A program made the translations under genes and the position numbers. Source: Rhodospirillaceae bacterium CCH5-H10 (lineage in GTDB: Bacteria > Pseudomonadota > Alphaproteobacteria > Reyranellales > Reyranellaceae). Taken from it: DNA of 6,743 nucleotides. Below are positions 1 through 5,365 of this stretch, piece after piece. The first letter of the stretch is position 1, and each line of letters opens with the position of its first letter. The notes beneath the pieces are model-generated. The model had not been told where the DNA came from and searched no databases. It saw only the letters and a program-made list of their open reading frames with translations. The DNA is taken from NCBI GenBank assembly GCA_001557035.1, contig LSKJ01000327.1, positions 1 through 6,743 on the forward strand, given 5' to 3'.

Positions 1-243
1 CGCCCGCCTCAGCATGTTTTCCGAGACGTCGAGGCCCAGCACCGAGGCCGCGCCGGCCTCGCGTGCCCAGCGCGCGAACCAGCCGAAGCCGCAGCCCAGG
101 TCCACGACCCGCAGACCCTGCATGGCGGGTAACATCGCCTGCAGGATCGGCCATTCCGGCGCGGCGGCCAGACCGTCCACGGAGCGTGGAAGGCGGCTGT
201 AGCCCGCGAAGAATTCGGCGGTGTCGTAGATGTTCTGCGTCAT
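1..243 (-). CDS. Class I SAM-dependent methyltransferase (N-terminal part, cut by window edge)
   Basis: This is the first 81 codons of a methyltransferase that continues beyond position 1. The start is the ATG at 243-241. Residues 46-59 (VVDLGCGFGWFARW) are the glycine-rich SAM-binding motif I of the Rossmann-like fold. LGLDVSENM (69-77) supplies the acidic residue, D72, expected to hold the ribose hydroxyls of SAM. The family transfers a methyl group from SAM to a small molecule, lipid or macromolecule. The substrate-determining C-terminal part lies outside the window, so the acceptor cannot be named. The N-terminal segment (YDTAEFFAGYSRLPRSVDGL) resembles small UbiE/Methyltransf_11-type enzymes. 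The start lies 4 bases after the stop of the flavin reductase gene, and its own ribosome site is weak (TAAGG, 2 bases away). It is therefore probably translated with that gene as an operon. Confidence 0.88.
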   Translation of the reverse strand, partial: MTQNIYDTAEFFAGYSRLPRSVDGLAAAPEWPILQAMLPAMQGLRVVDLGCGFGWFARWAREAGAASVLGLDVSENMLRRA

Positions 244-247
244 CGCC

Positions 248-817
248 TTACTTGACGGTGGCGGCCGCCTTGGCCTGGCGGCAGGCCAGCGCCAGCGCGG
301 CGCCGAGATCGCCCAGCAACTTGCCCGTGGCCTCGTCCGTGAGCTTGCCGTCGGTGAACTTGTTCTGCGCCTGGGCGATCATGACCTCGGGCTTGTTGAC
401 CGGACGGCCATCGAGGAACACCAGCGTCTGGCGAAGCTGGTACTGCGCGCGCGCGGTGCCGAGCACGCCCATCGAGGCGCCGAACAGCGCGACCGGCTTG
501 GCGGCGAAGGGCTGCGGGGTCATGCGCGACAGCCAGTCGATGGCGTTCTTCAGGACGCCCGAGATTCCGTAATTGTATTCCGGGCTGACCAGCACGATGC
601 CGTCCGCCTCCAGCATGGCCTTCTGCGCGGCCTGCACCTTGTCGGGGAAGCCCTTGGCCTGGACGTCGGCGTCGTAGAGCGGCCAGTCGCCGATCTCGAT
701 CGTCTCGCAGGACGTGCCGGCGGGGAGTCGATCGACGAAGGCCTGCAGGGAAAGGCGGTTGAACGATGCCTTGCGCAGGCTGCCGCAGAACGCGACGAGT
801 TTCAGGGTCTCGGACAT
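248..817 (-). CDS. chrR: NAD(P)H-dependent FMN reductase, ChrR/YieF-type quinone/chromate reductase
   Basis: A 189-residue flavodoxin-like oxidoreductase, almost the length of E. coli ChrR/YieF (188). GSLRKASFN (12-20) is the FMN phosphate-binding loop. SPEYNYGISGVLKNAIDWLSR (78-98) is the family signature that packs against the flavin. SMGVLGTARAQYQLRQTLVFLD (115-136) also matches the ChrR subgroup closely. Family members are soluble flavoproteins that reduce quinones by two electrons using NAD(P)H, which protects against redox cycling; chromate reduction is a side activity. The start at 817 is chosen over longer in-frame extensions because homology begins at MSETLKLV and AAAGGAA (832-826) lies 8 bases upstream. 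It is first in a unit with the downstream methyltransferase and divergent from the IalB-like gene. The family call is firm; the true substrate is not visible from sequence. Confidence 0.93.
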   Translation of the reverse strand: MSETLKLVAFCGSLRKASFNRLSLQAFVDRLPAGTSCETIEIGDWPLYDADVQAKGFPDKVQAAQKAMLEADGIVLVSPEYNYGISGVLKNAIDWLSRMTPQPFAAKPVALFGASMGVLGTARAQYQLRQTLVFLDGRPVNKPEVMIAQAQNKFTDGKLTDEATGKLLGDLGAALALACRQAKAAATVK

Positions 818-825
818 GCGAAGGG

Positions 826-832
826 TTCCTTT
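826..832 (-). promoter_or_regulatory. Ribosome binding site of the ChrR-like gene
   Basis: On the minus strand AAAGGAA lies 8 bases before the ATG at 817. It is the strongest ribosome site in this part of the window. It decides the start against upstream in-frame codons, whose translation would run antisense into the IalB-like gene. Confidence 0.7.
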
Positions 833-882
833 GTCAGCGTGTGGTTGCAGCGCTACATAGGTGGCCCCTGAATTATTGGCAA
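831..882. promoter_or_regulatory. Divergent promoter region with a shared -10 hexamer
   Basis: Plus strand: TTGTCA (831-836), 17-base spacer, TACATA (854-859), pointing at the IalB-like gene. Minus strand: TTGCCA (882-877), 17-base spacer, TATGTA (859-854), pointing at the ChrR-like gene. Each -35 matches TTGACA at 5 of 6 bases. The -10 matches are only about 3 of 6. The two promoters use the same -10 bases on opposite strands with equal spacing, an arrangement known from bacterial bidirectional promoters. Predicted transcription starts would fall near 866 (plus) and 847 (minus). This is inferred from pattern only. Confidence 0.42.
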
Positions 883-902
883 ACGCAGGAGCTGGGCGAA
901 AG

Positions 903-1376
903 ATGATGCGATCCGTATTCGTGGCCGCCGGTGTCGCGGCCGCCGCATTGAGCCTTTCGCAGGCCGCCGTCGGGCAGGACCAGCCGCCCGACAAGTGGGT
1001 GACGTCCTGCACCATGGAGGGCGGCAAGGATTGCGGCGTGCAGGCCACGATCGACGGCAACAGCCTGCTCGGCCAGTTCCTCGTGATGCGTTACTCGGCG
1101 GCCTACAACAAGATCTCGGTCGTCGGCGACGGGCAGGGCGTGCGCGCCAGTGTCCAGGTCGATTCCAATCCCTTCATTTCGACCAGCATCTGCGGCCAGG
1201 GCATCTGCCAGTTCGATGACTACAAGTCGGGCCAGTTGCTGCAGCAGATGCGCACGGGTCGCCGGATCACGGTGCAGCTCCAGTTGCAGGGAACGGAGGC
1301 GGGGCCCTTCGACCAGACGCTGAGCGGCTTCGATGCCCAGTTGCAGAGGGCGCTCGCCGCCCAACGCGGTCCCTGA
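903..1376 (+). CDS. IalB-family (invasion-associated locus B) secreted protein
   Basis: A 157-residue exported protein. Residues 1-24 form a signal peptide: MMR, a hydrophobic Ala/Val/Leu core, and likely cleavage around AAVG before QDQPP. The mature part opens with the W-x3-C pattern common in IalB proteins (W32, C36). It has four cysteines, C36, C44, C97 and C102, placed to form two periplasmic disulfides. It ends with a family-like pattern: LLQQMRTGRRITVQL followed by LSGFDAQLQRAL (140-151). IalB was named for erythrocyte invasion in Bartonella, but the family is widespread in free-living alphaproteobacteria where its role is unknown, so no virulence is implied. The start at 903 is preferred to ATG 861 because it gives a clean signal peptide and AGGAG (887-891) lies 11 bases upstream; ATG 906 is equally possible. 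The gene is divergent from the ChrR-like gene and probably driven from the shared spacer. Confidence 0.78.
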   Translation: MMRSVFVAAGVAAAALSLSQAAVGQDQPPDKWVTSCTMEGGKDCGVQATIDGNSLLGQFLVMRYSAAYNKISVVGDGQGVRASVQVDSNPFISTSICGQGICQFDDYKSGQLLQQMRTGRRITVQLQLQGTEAGPFDQTLSGFDAQLQRALAAQRGP

Positions 1377-1409
1377 CAGGAAACGCGTCTTTCACGGCAA
1401 GGCCATGAC

Positions 1410-1481
1410 ATGACGACCCGGCGCACATGCCTTCCTCCCACGCGGGGCAATATCAGGCTCGCCAACGCGGTGATCGCATGA
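1410..1481 (+). other. Possible 23-codon leader ORF overlapping the cyclo-ligase start
   Basis: After the IalB-like stop, a small ORF begins at ATG 1410 with AAGG (1399-1402) 7 bases upstream. It encodes 23 residues (starting MTTRRTCLPP, ending LANAVIA). Its TGA (1479-1481) overlaps the ATG at 1478 as ATGA, the usual geometry for translational coupling. The peptide resembles nothing I recognise. It may simply be chance, but it gives ribosomes a route to the cyclo-ligase start, whose own ribosome site is modest. Confidence 0.25.
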
Positions 1482-2167
1482 TCGCCCACGACAGCGATGC
1501 CGGACGCGACGGGCCGGATGACGAAGACGGCTCGCCGGCCTGCATGATGCATCTCGTCGATCCTGCGTCCGGCATGCTGTCCGACGAGGATCCCCGTCAG
1601 CAGCAGGATCTGAAGCGCTGGCGCACCGTCGAGCGCGAAAGGCTGATCGCGCTGCGGCTGGCCATCCCCGCCGAGGAGAGGCGCCGTCTCTCGGAGCGGA
1701 TCGCGCGTGAGCTCGACCGGTTGCTCGGCGACCTGTCCGGGAGGACCGTTGCCGCCTACCTGCCGTTCCGCGGTGAGCCCGACCTGCGTTTCTGGATCGA
1801 GGGACTGTCGATGCGCGGTGCGATCGCGGCGCTGCCGGTGGTCGTCGCCCCGCGTTCGCCCCTGGAGTTCCGCACCTGGAGCCGCGGCGAGCCGCTCCGG
1901 CCCGGTGTCTGGAACATTCCGGTGCCGGCCGGGGGAACGGTCGTGACGCCGGATGTCGTGATCGCGCCCGTCGTCGGCTACGACGCGGCCTGCTACCGGC
2001 TGGGACATGGCGGCGGCTTCTACGACCGAACGCTGGCCGCCCTGCCGCGCCGCCCGCGCATCCTGGGCGTGGGCTACGAGCGCCTCGCCCTCCGCACCAT
2101 CTATCCGCAGACTTACGACGTGCCGATGGACGCCGTCGTCACCGAAGCCGGCGTATCGACGCGATAG
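1478..2167 (+). CDS. fau: 5-formyltetrahydrofolate cyclo-ligase (MTHFS)
   Basis: A 229-residue enzyme of the 5-FCL/YgfA family. It converts 5-formyl-THF with ATP to 5,10-methenyl-THF, returning a stored folate to the cytosolic one-carbon pool. Evidence: the N-terminal helix RWRTVERERLIALRLAI (47-63), TVAAYLPFRGEPDLR (90-104), and the ATP/Mg and folate-site signature YRLGHGGGFYDR (173-184), followed by ILGVGYE and a C-terminal DVPMDAVVTE. The usual Gly two residues before the Arg of RLG is Cys here (C172). The first 40 or so residues are acidic, precede the core domain and make the protein longer than E. coli's 182. The start is uncertain. ATG 1478 is chosen for the GGTGAT just before it and the ATGA overlap; ATG 1427 (246 residues) and ATG 1544 (207 residues) are alternatives. 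The gene follows the IalB-like gene by about 100 bases and converges on the GNAT gene. Confidence 0.92.
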   Translation: MIAHDSDAGRDGPDDEDGSPACMMHLVDPASGMLSDEDPRQQQDLKRWRTVERERLIALRLAIPAEERRRLSERIARELDRLLGDLSGRTVAAYLPFRGEPDLRFWIEGLSMRGAIAALPVVVAPRSPLEFRTWSRGEPLRPGVWNIPVPAGGTVVTPDVVIAPVVGYDAACYRLGHGGGFYDRTLAALPRRPRILGVGYERLALRTIYPQTYDVPMDAVVTEAGVSTR

Positions 2168-2173
2168 CCGTCG

Positions 2174-2575
2174 TTACTGCTGGCGGCGGTACAGGAAGCA
2201 GTTGTCGGCCTTGGGCATCTTGATGCCTTCGTAATAGGTCATCGCCGTCGGTGCCGAGAGCAGCAGCGTCGTGGTGTTGGCGCCGCCCGCCTCGGTGCGG
2301 GTCATCTCGATCAGGCGCTTTCCGATGCCCTGACCCTGGCAGGCCTTGTCGACCGCGAGATCGGAAAGGTAGCAGCAGAAGCAGAAGTCGGTGAGCGAGC
2401 GCGCGAAACCCACCAGCTTGCCGTCCTGGCGCGCGGTCAGGATCAGGTTGGCCTGCTTCAGCATCTGTTCGATGCGCGCACGATCGCCGATCGGGCGGTT
2501 CAGGCCCGACTTGGCGACCACGTCGATGTATTCGTCGGCGCCGAGATCGTCCTCGCGGGCGTAGATCGTGTTCAT
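2174..2575 (-). CDS. GNAT family N-acetyltransferase
   Basis: A 133-residue single-domain GNAT protein, which would transfer an acetyl group from acetyl-CoA to an unidentified amine. The acetyl-CoA pyrophosphate loop is Q80-G-Q-G83-I-G85-K (motif A, Q/R-x-x-G-x-G), preceded by strand 4 YLSDLAVDKA (69-78). AMTYYEGIKM (111-120) is the usual helix near the C-terminus, with a tyrosine that can act as general acid. A cysteine cluster FCFCCY (64-69) sits on the strand before the CoA site. The start at 2575 is chosen because its ATG overlaps the hydrolase TGA in an ATGA, with GAGGAG 12 bases upstream; the in-frame ATG at 2587 would touch that ribosome site directly. It is the last gene of the kup-hydrolase-GNAT unit. 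Its stop faces the cyclo-ligase stop across 6 bases. The substrate cannot be inferred from sequence. Confidence 0.87.
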   Translation of the reverse strand: MNTIYAREDDLGADEYIDVVAKSGLNRPIGDRARIEQMLKQANLILTARQDGKLVGFARSLTDFCFCCYLSDLAVDKACQGQGIGKRLIEMTRTEAGGANTTTLLLSAPTAMTYYEGIKMPKADNCFLYRRQQ

Positions 2576-3270
2576 TGCGTCAACCATCTCCTCAGGGCGG
2601 CCGAGACCTCGGCCGGTTTCTCCAGCGGCGCCATGTGCCCGCACTCCTCGATCACCACGAGGCGCGCGTTGGCGATGTCCGTGGCGATTTCCTCGGCGCG
2701 CGCCGGCGGCGTGACGAGGTCCTGGCGTCCGACGACGACCAGCGCCGGCACCTCGATGTCGACCAGCAGCGGACGGCTGTCGGCGCGGCCCAGGATGGCC
2801 TGCTGCTCGCGCACGAACCCGTCGCCGCCCACCTCGGTCGCCATGTCGAGAAGGGGTTGCGTGATGGCCGTGTCGGCGGCGCGCGAGGGATGAACGAGCT
2901 GCGGCAGCAGGGTCGGATGCACGCCATGGAAGCGGCCGATACGGGTCTGCTCGATGAAGCCGCGCCGGCGCGCCGCCGTCTCCGGCGAATCGGGGCCGGC
3001 CTGGGTATCCATCAGGGCGATGCGCTCGACCCGCTCCGGCGCGCGGCGGAAGATCTCGAACGCGACGTAGCCACCCATCGAGAAGCCGCAGAGGGCGAAG
3101 GTCGGTGGCGCCAGGGCGAGCGTCGCCTCGGCCATCGCCGCCATCGTGTCGTGATGCCAGAGCTCGGGGATTGTGAAATCGGCAATGTCGGCCAGCGCCT
3201 CGACCTGGTGATCGTAGACGCGGCGTGTGTTGAGCAGGCCCGGCAGCAGGACGAGCGGAGAACGCGGCAT
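2572..3270 (-). CDS. Alpha/beta-fold hydrolase
   Basis: A 232-residue cytosolic alpha/beta hydrolase with the full catalytic set: the nucleophile elbow G62-F-S64-M-G-G, the acid D184 in VGRQDLVTPP, and H212 in EECGHMAPLEKP. LLPGLLN (8-14) provides the oxyanion-hole loop. Its size and the GHMAPLEKP ending resemble the MenH/3-oxoadipate enol-lactonase/esterase branch, where one family covers esterases, lactonases and C-C hydrolases, so the substrate is open. The lid (about residues 90-160) is helical and short. The start at 3270 follows GAGG (3283-3280) by 9 bases; that ribosome site overlaps the kup stop codon, and the gap to kup is 11 bases. Its own TGA overlaps the GNAT ATG. It is therefore almost certainly co-transcribed with both, but nothing in its sequence ties it to potassium. 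Confidence 0.91.
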   Translation of the reverse strand: MPRSPLVLLPGLLNTRRVYDHQVEALADIADFTIPELWHHDTMAAMAEATLALAPPTFALCGFSMGGYVAFEIFRRAPERVERIALMDTQAGPDSPETAARRRGFIEQTRIGRFHGVHPTLLPQLVHPSRAADTAITQPLLDMATEVGGDGFVREQQAILGRADSRPLLVDIEVPALVVVGRQDLVTPPARAEEIATDIANARLVVIEECGHMAPLEKPAEVSAALRRWLTQ

Positions 3271-3281
3271 GGCGAGCGGCC

Positions 3282-5213
3282 TCAGATCTGAATCTGGTTG
3301 CCGAGTTCGATAGCGCGGTTGGGCGGGATACGGAAGAAGGTCTTGGTGGCCGAGGCCGAATGGGAGAGCGAGATGAACCAGTCGCGGCGCCAGCGGCCGA
3401 GCCTGGAATGCTGCGACGGCACCAGGGTCTCGCGGCCCAGGAAGAACGAGGTCTCCATCTCGTCGTAGGCGATGCCGTGCGGCCGGCAGGCACGCAGCGC
3501 CTCGGGAATGTCGGGCTGCTCGGTGAAGCCGTAATGGGCGATCACCGTGTGGAAGCCCTTGCCCAGCCGCTCGACCTCGACCCTGTTGGCCTCCGACACC
3601 ACGGGCACGTCCATGGTGTCGACCTGCAGGATGATGATGCGCTCGTGCAGCACCTTGTTGTGCTTGAGATTGTGCAGGAAGGCAGCCGGCGTGTGCCCGG
3701 CGTCGGCGGTCAGGAAGACGGCGGTGCCGGCCACGCGGTCCGGCGCGCGTTCCATGCGCTCGAGGAACTGCTTGAGCGGCAGCGAGCCTTCGCTCAGCTC
3801 CGCCGCCACGATCTTGCGGCCGCGCCGCCAGGTCGTGATCGTGAAATAGATGAGGAACGCCACGATCAGCGGCAGCCAGCCGCCGTCCGGGATCTTGAGC
3901 GCATTGGCGATGAAGAAGGCCAGGTCGGGAATGGCCAGGAAACCGAATACCGCGGCCGCCAGCGGCCAGGACCAGCGCCAGACCAGGATCGCCACCGCCA
4001 TGGCGAGCGCCGCGTCGACCAGCATCGCGCCGGTCACGGCGAGGCCATAGGCACCGGCCAGCGCACCGGACGATCCGAAGCCGACCACGAGAGCGATGAT
4101 GCAGGACATCAACAGCCAGTTCACCCTCGGGATGTAGATCTGGCCGATCGCCGTCTCGGACGTGTGGTGGATCTCCATGCGCGGCAGGTAGCCGAGCTGG
4201 ATCGCCTGACGGGTCAGCGAAAACACGCCGGTAATCACCGCCTGCGACGCGATCACGGTCGCCAGCGTGGAGAGGATCACCAGGAAGATGATGTAGTCGC
4301 TCGGCACCAGCTCGAAGAAGACCTGATGGATGATGGCGGGGTTCTCGATGATGAGCGCCCCCTGGCCGAAGTAGTTGAGCAGGAGACCCGGCATGACGAT
4401 GCCGAACCAGCCGATCCGGATCGGCCGGCGGCCGAAATGGCCCATGTCGGCATAGAGCGCCTCTGCGCCCGTGACGGCCAGCACGATCGAACCGAAGGCC
4501 CAGAAGATGCCGAACCCCTGGTCGGTGACCAGCTCATAGGCATGGATCGGGTTAATCGCTTCCAGAACCACCGGATTCTTCACGATCTGCCACGCGCCGA
4601 GCACGCCCAGGACGAGAAACCAGACGAACATGACCGGGCCGAACAGGCGGCCGACATCGGCCGTGCCGCGGGACTGCAGAACGAAGAGGCCGACCAGGAT
4701 GACGAGGGCGAGGGGGATGACGAACGGCGTGAAGGCCGGCGTTACCGCTGACAGTCCCTCGACGGCGCTCATCACCGAGATCGCCGGCGTGATCATGGCA
4801 TCGCCATAGAAGAGGGCGAGGCCGATGACGGCCAGGACGATGATGCCGATCCGGACCTTCGGGGCCCTCCCGTTCAGCCCCCGGGACGCCAGGGTGGCCA
4901 GCGCCAGCACCCCGCCCTCACCCTTGTTGTCGGCGCGCATGATGAGGGCGACGTACTTGATCGTGACGGTGAGCGTGACCGCCCAGAACAGCATGGAGAG
5001 AACGCCGAACACATGTTCGGGTGTCGGCGCCATGCCACTGCCGTGCAGGAACGTCTCGCGCAGTGCGTAGAGCGGGCTGGTGCCGATGTCGCCGAAGACG
5101 ACGCCCAGCGCGCCGACCACGAGCGCCGTTCCCGCCGGGTGGTGCGGCGGGGAGGTCGGTGCTGGCGCGGCGTCGGCGCTGGTCTGGGTTTGGGACGGTT
5201 CGGCTGGGGCCAT
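3282..5213 (-). CDS. kup: Kup-type low-affinity potassium uptake transporter
   Basis: A 643-residue inner-membrane K+ transporter of the KUP/HAK/KT family (E. coli Kup has 622), thought to work as a K+/H+ symporter. GVVFGDIGTSPLYALRE (38-53) is the family signature in TM1, with D42 in the transport path. NKGEGG (96-101), FYGDAMITPAISVMSAVEGL (136-154) and GAEALYADMGHFG (249-261) match Kup throughout. About 12 hydrophobic segments span residues 30-463. A cytosolic C-terminal domain of about 180 residues follows and ends in IPPNRAIELGNQIQI, which is nearly identical in type to E. coli Kup. The first 25 residues are a Pro/Ala/Thr-rich tail. ATG 5213 is chosen over an in-frame TTG at 5222; neither has a clear ribosome site outside a stem-loop at 5223-5241. 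It is first gene of a unit with the hydrolase and GNAT genes and divergent from the P450. Confidence 0.96.
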   Translation of the reverse strand: MAPAEPSQTQTSADAAPAPTSPPHHPAGTALVVGALGVVFGDIGTSPLYALRETFLHGSGMAPTPEHVFGVLSMLFWAVTLTVTIKYVALIMRADNKGEGGVLALATLASRGLNGRAPKVRIGIIVLAVIGLALFYGDAMITPAISVMSAVEGLSAVTPAFTPFVIPLALVILVGLFVLQSRGTADVGRLFGPVMFVWFLVLGVLGAWQIVKNPVVLEAINPIHAYELVTDQGFGIFWAFGSIVLAVTGAEALYADMGHFGRRPIRIGWFGIVMPGLLLNYFGQGALIIENPAIIHQVFFELVPSDYIIFLVILSTLATVIASQAVITGVFSLTRQAIQLGYLPRMEIHHTSETAIGQIYIPRVNWLLMSCIIALVVGFGSSGALAGAYGLAVTGAMLVDAALAMAVAILVWRWSWPLAAAVFGFLAIPDLAFFIANALKIPDGGWLPLIVAFLIYFTITTWRRGRKIVAAELSEGSLPLKQFLERMERAPDRVAGTAVFLTADAGHTPAAFLHNLKHNKVLHERIIILQVDTMDVPVVSEANRVEVERLGKGFHTVIAHYGFTEQPDIPEALRACRPHGIAYDEMETSFFLGRETLVPSQHSRLGRWRRDWFISLSHSASATKTFFRIPPNRAIELGNQIQI

Positions 5214-5222
5214 GATGAGCAA

Positions 5223-5241
5223 CGCCGCCAGGGAGGCGGCG
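5223..5241 (-). promoter_or_regulatory. Strong hairpin directly before the kup start
   Basis: A perfect 7-base inverted repeat with a 5-base loop: on the plus strand CGCCGCC, AGGGA, GGCGGCG. In the kup mRNA it ends 9 bases before the ATG. Its 3' arm (GGCGGCG) is the only purine-rich stretch that could serve as a ribosome site, so folding should hide it. It may tune kup translation. Whether anything senses or melts it is unknown. Confidence 0.4.
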
Positions 5242-5248
5242 CGGCGAG

Positions 5249-5277
5249 GGTTTGCGCCGACGCATCGACACTGTCAA
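5249..5277 (-). promoter_or_regulatory. Candidate kup promoter
   Basis: A perfect consensus -35, TTGACA, occurs on the minus strand at 5277-5272. A 17-base spacer leads to CAAACC (5254-5249), a poor -10. Transcription would start near 5242, placing the 5223-5241 hairpin at the 5' end of the message. The -35 overlaps the small palindrome GACACTGTC (5267-5275). The weak -10 keeps confidence low. Confidence 0.33.
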
Positions 5278-5297
5278 CGCGCCAAATCGGGGGGAAC

Positions 5298-5348
5298 GGC
5301 GACTAATCGCCTTGACTTGCACGCGGTGCGCAGGTCGCCTTGGCGACC
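5298..5348. promoter_or_regulatory. Cluster of inverted and direct repeats upstream of the P450 gene
   Basis: Three small inverted repeats lie in 51 bases: GGCGA-CTAA-TCGCC (5298-5311), GCAC-GCG-GTGC (5319-5329) and GGTCGCC-TT-GGCGACC (5333-5348). The octamer TCGCCTTG occurs twice, at 5307-5314 and 5335-5342, 28 bases apart. A -35-like TTGACT (5312-5317) lies between them, but no acceptable -10 follows at the normal distance. The cluster ends just before the P450 ribosome site. It could be an operator for a dimeric regulator or an mRNA leader structure; no regulator gene is in the window. Confidence 0.35.
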
Positions 5349-5350
5349 GT

Positions 5351-5359
5351 GAGAGGAAG
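5351..5359 (+). promoter_or_regulatory. Ribosome binding site of the P450 gene
   Basis: GAGAGGAAG ends 6 bases before the ATG at 5366. This decides the start over the ATG at 5252, which would add 38 Arg-rich residues unlike any P450 N-terminus and would overlay the repeat cluster. Confidence 0.72.
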
Positions 5360-5365
5360 CGCGCC

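Noticed and set aside
818..1060. N-terminal extension of the ChrR-like protein to 1060
   Set aside because: It would run antisense through the IalB-like signal peptide. Homology and the ribosome site both place the start at 817.
1377..1477. 6S RNA gene before the folate cyclo-ligase, as seen in gammaproteobacteria
   Set aside because: Only about 100 bases are available, and I see no long imperfect hairpin with a central bubble.
2576..3493. Longer frame extending the GNAT gene upstream to 3493 as a 439-residue fusion
   Set aside because: The upstream part lies in another frame of the hydrolase and kup genes and is Arg/Pro/Ala-rich without domains. The ATGA junction at 2575 is a normal operon start.
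3360..4751. 463-codon plus-strand open frame opposite kup
   Set aside because: It is antisense to a certain kup gene. Its product is rich in Arg, Asp, His and Glu with no fold or motif, as expected from reading GC-biased codons backwards, and no ribosome site supports it.
5252..5365. N-terminal extension of the P450 starting at ATG 5252
   Set aside because: The added 38 residues are Arg-rich and match no P450 N-terminus. A good ribosome site precedes ATG 5366, where family similarity begins soon after.
5214..5365. c-di-AMP (ydaO-type) riboswitch controlling kup
   Set aside because: Such riboswitches are typical of Gram-positive bacteria. The kup leader is far too short and shows only one simple stem.
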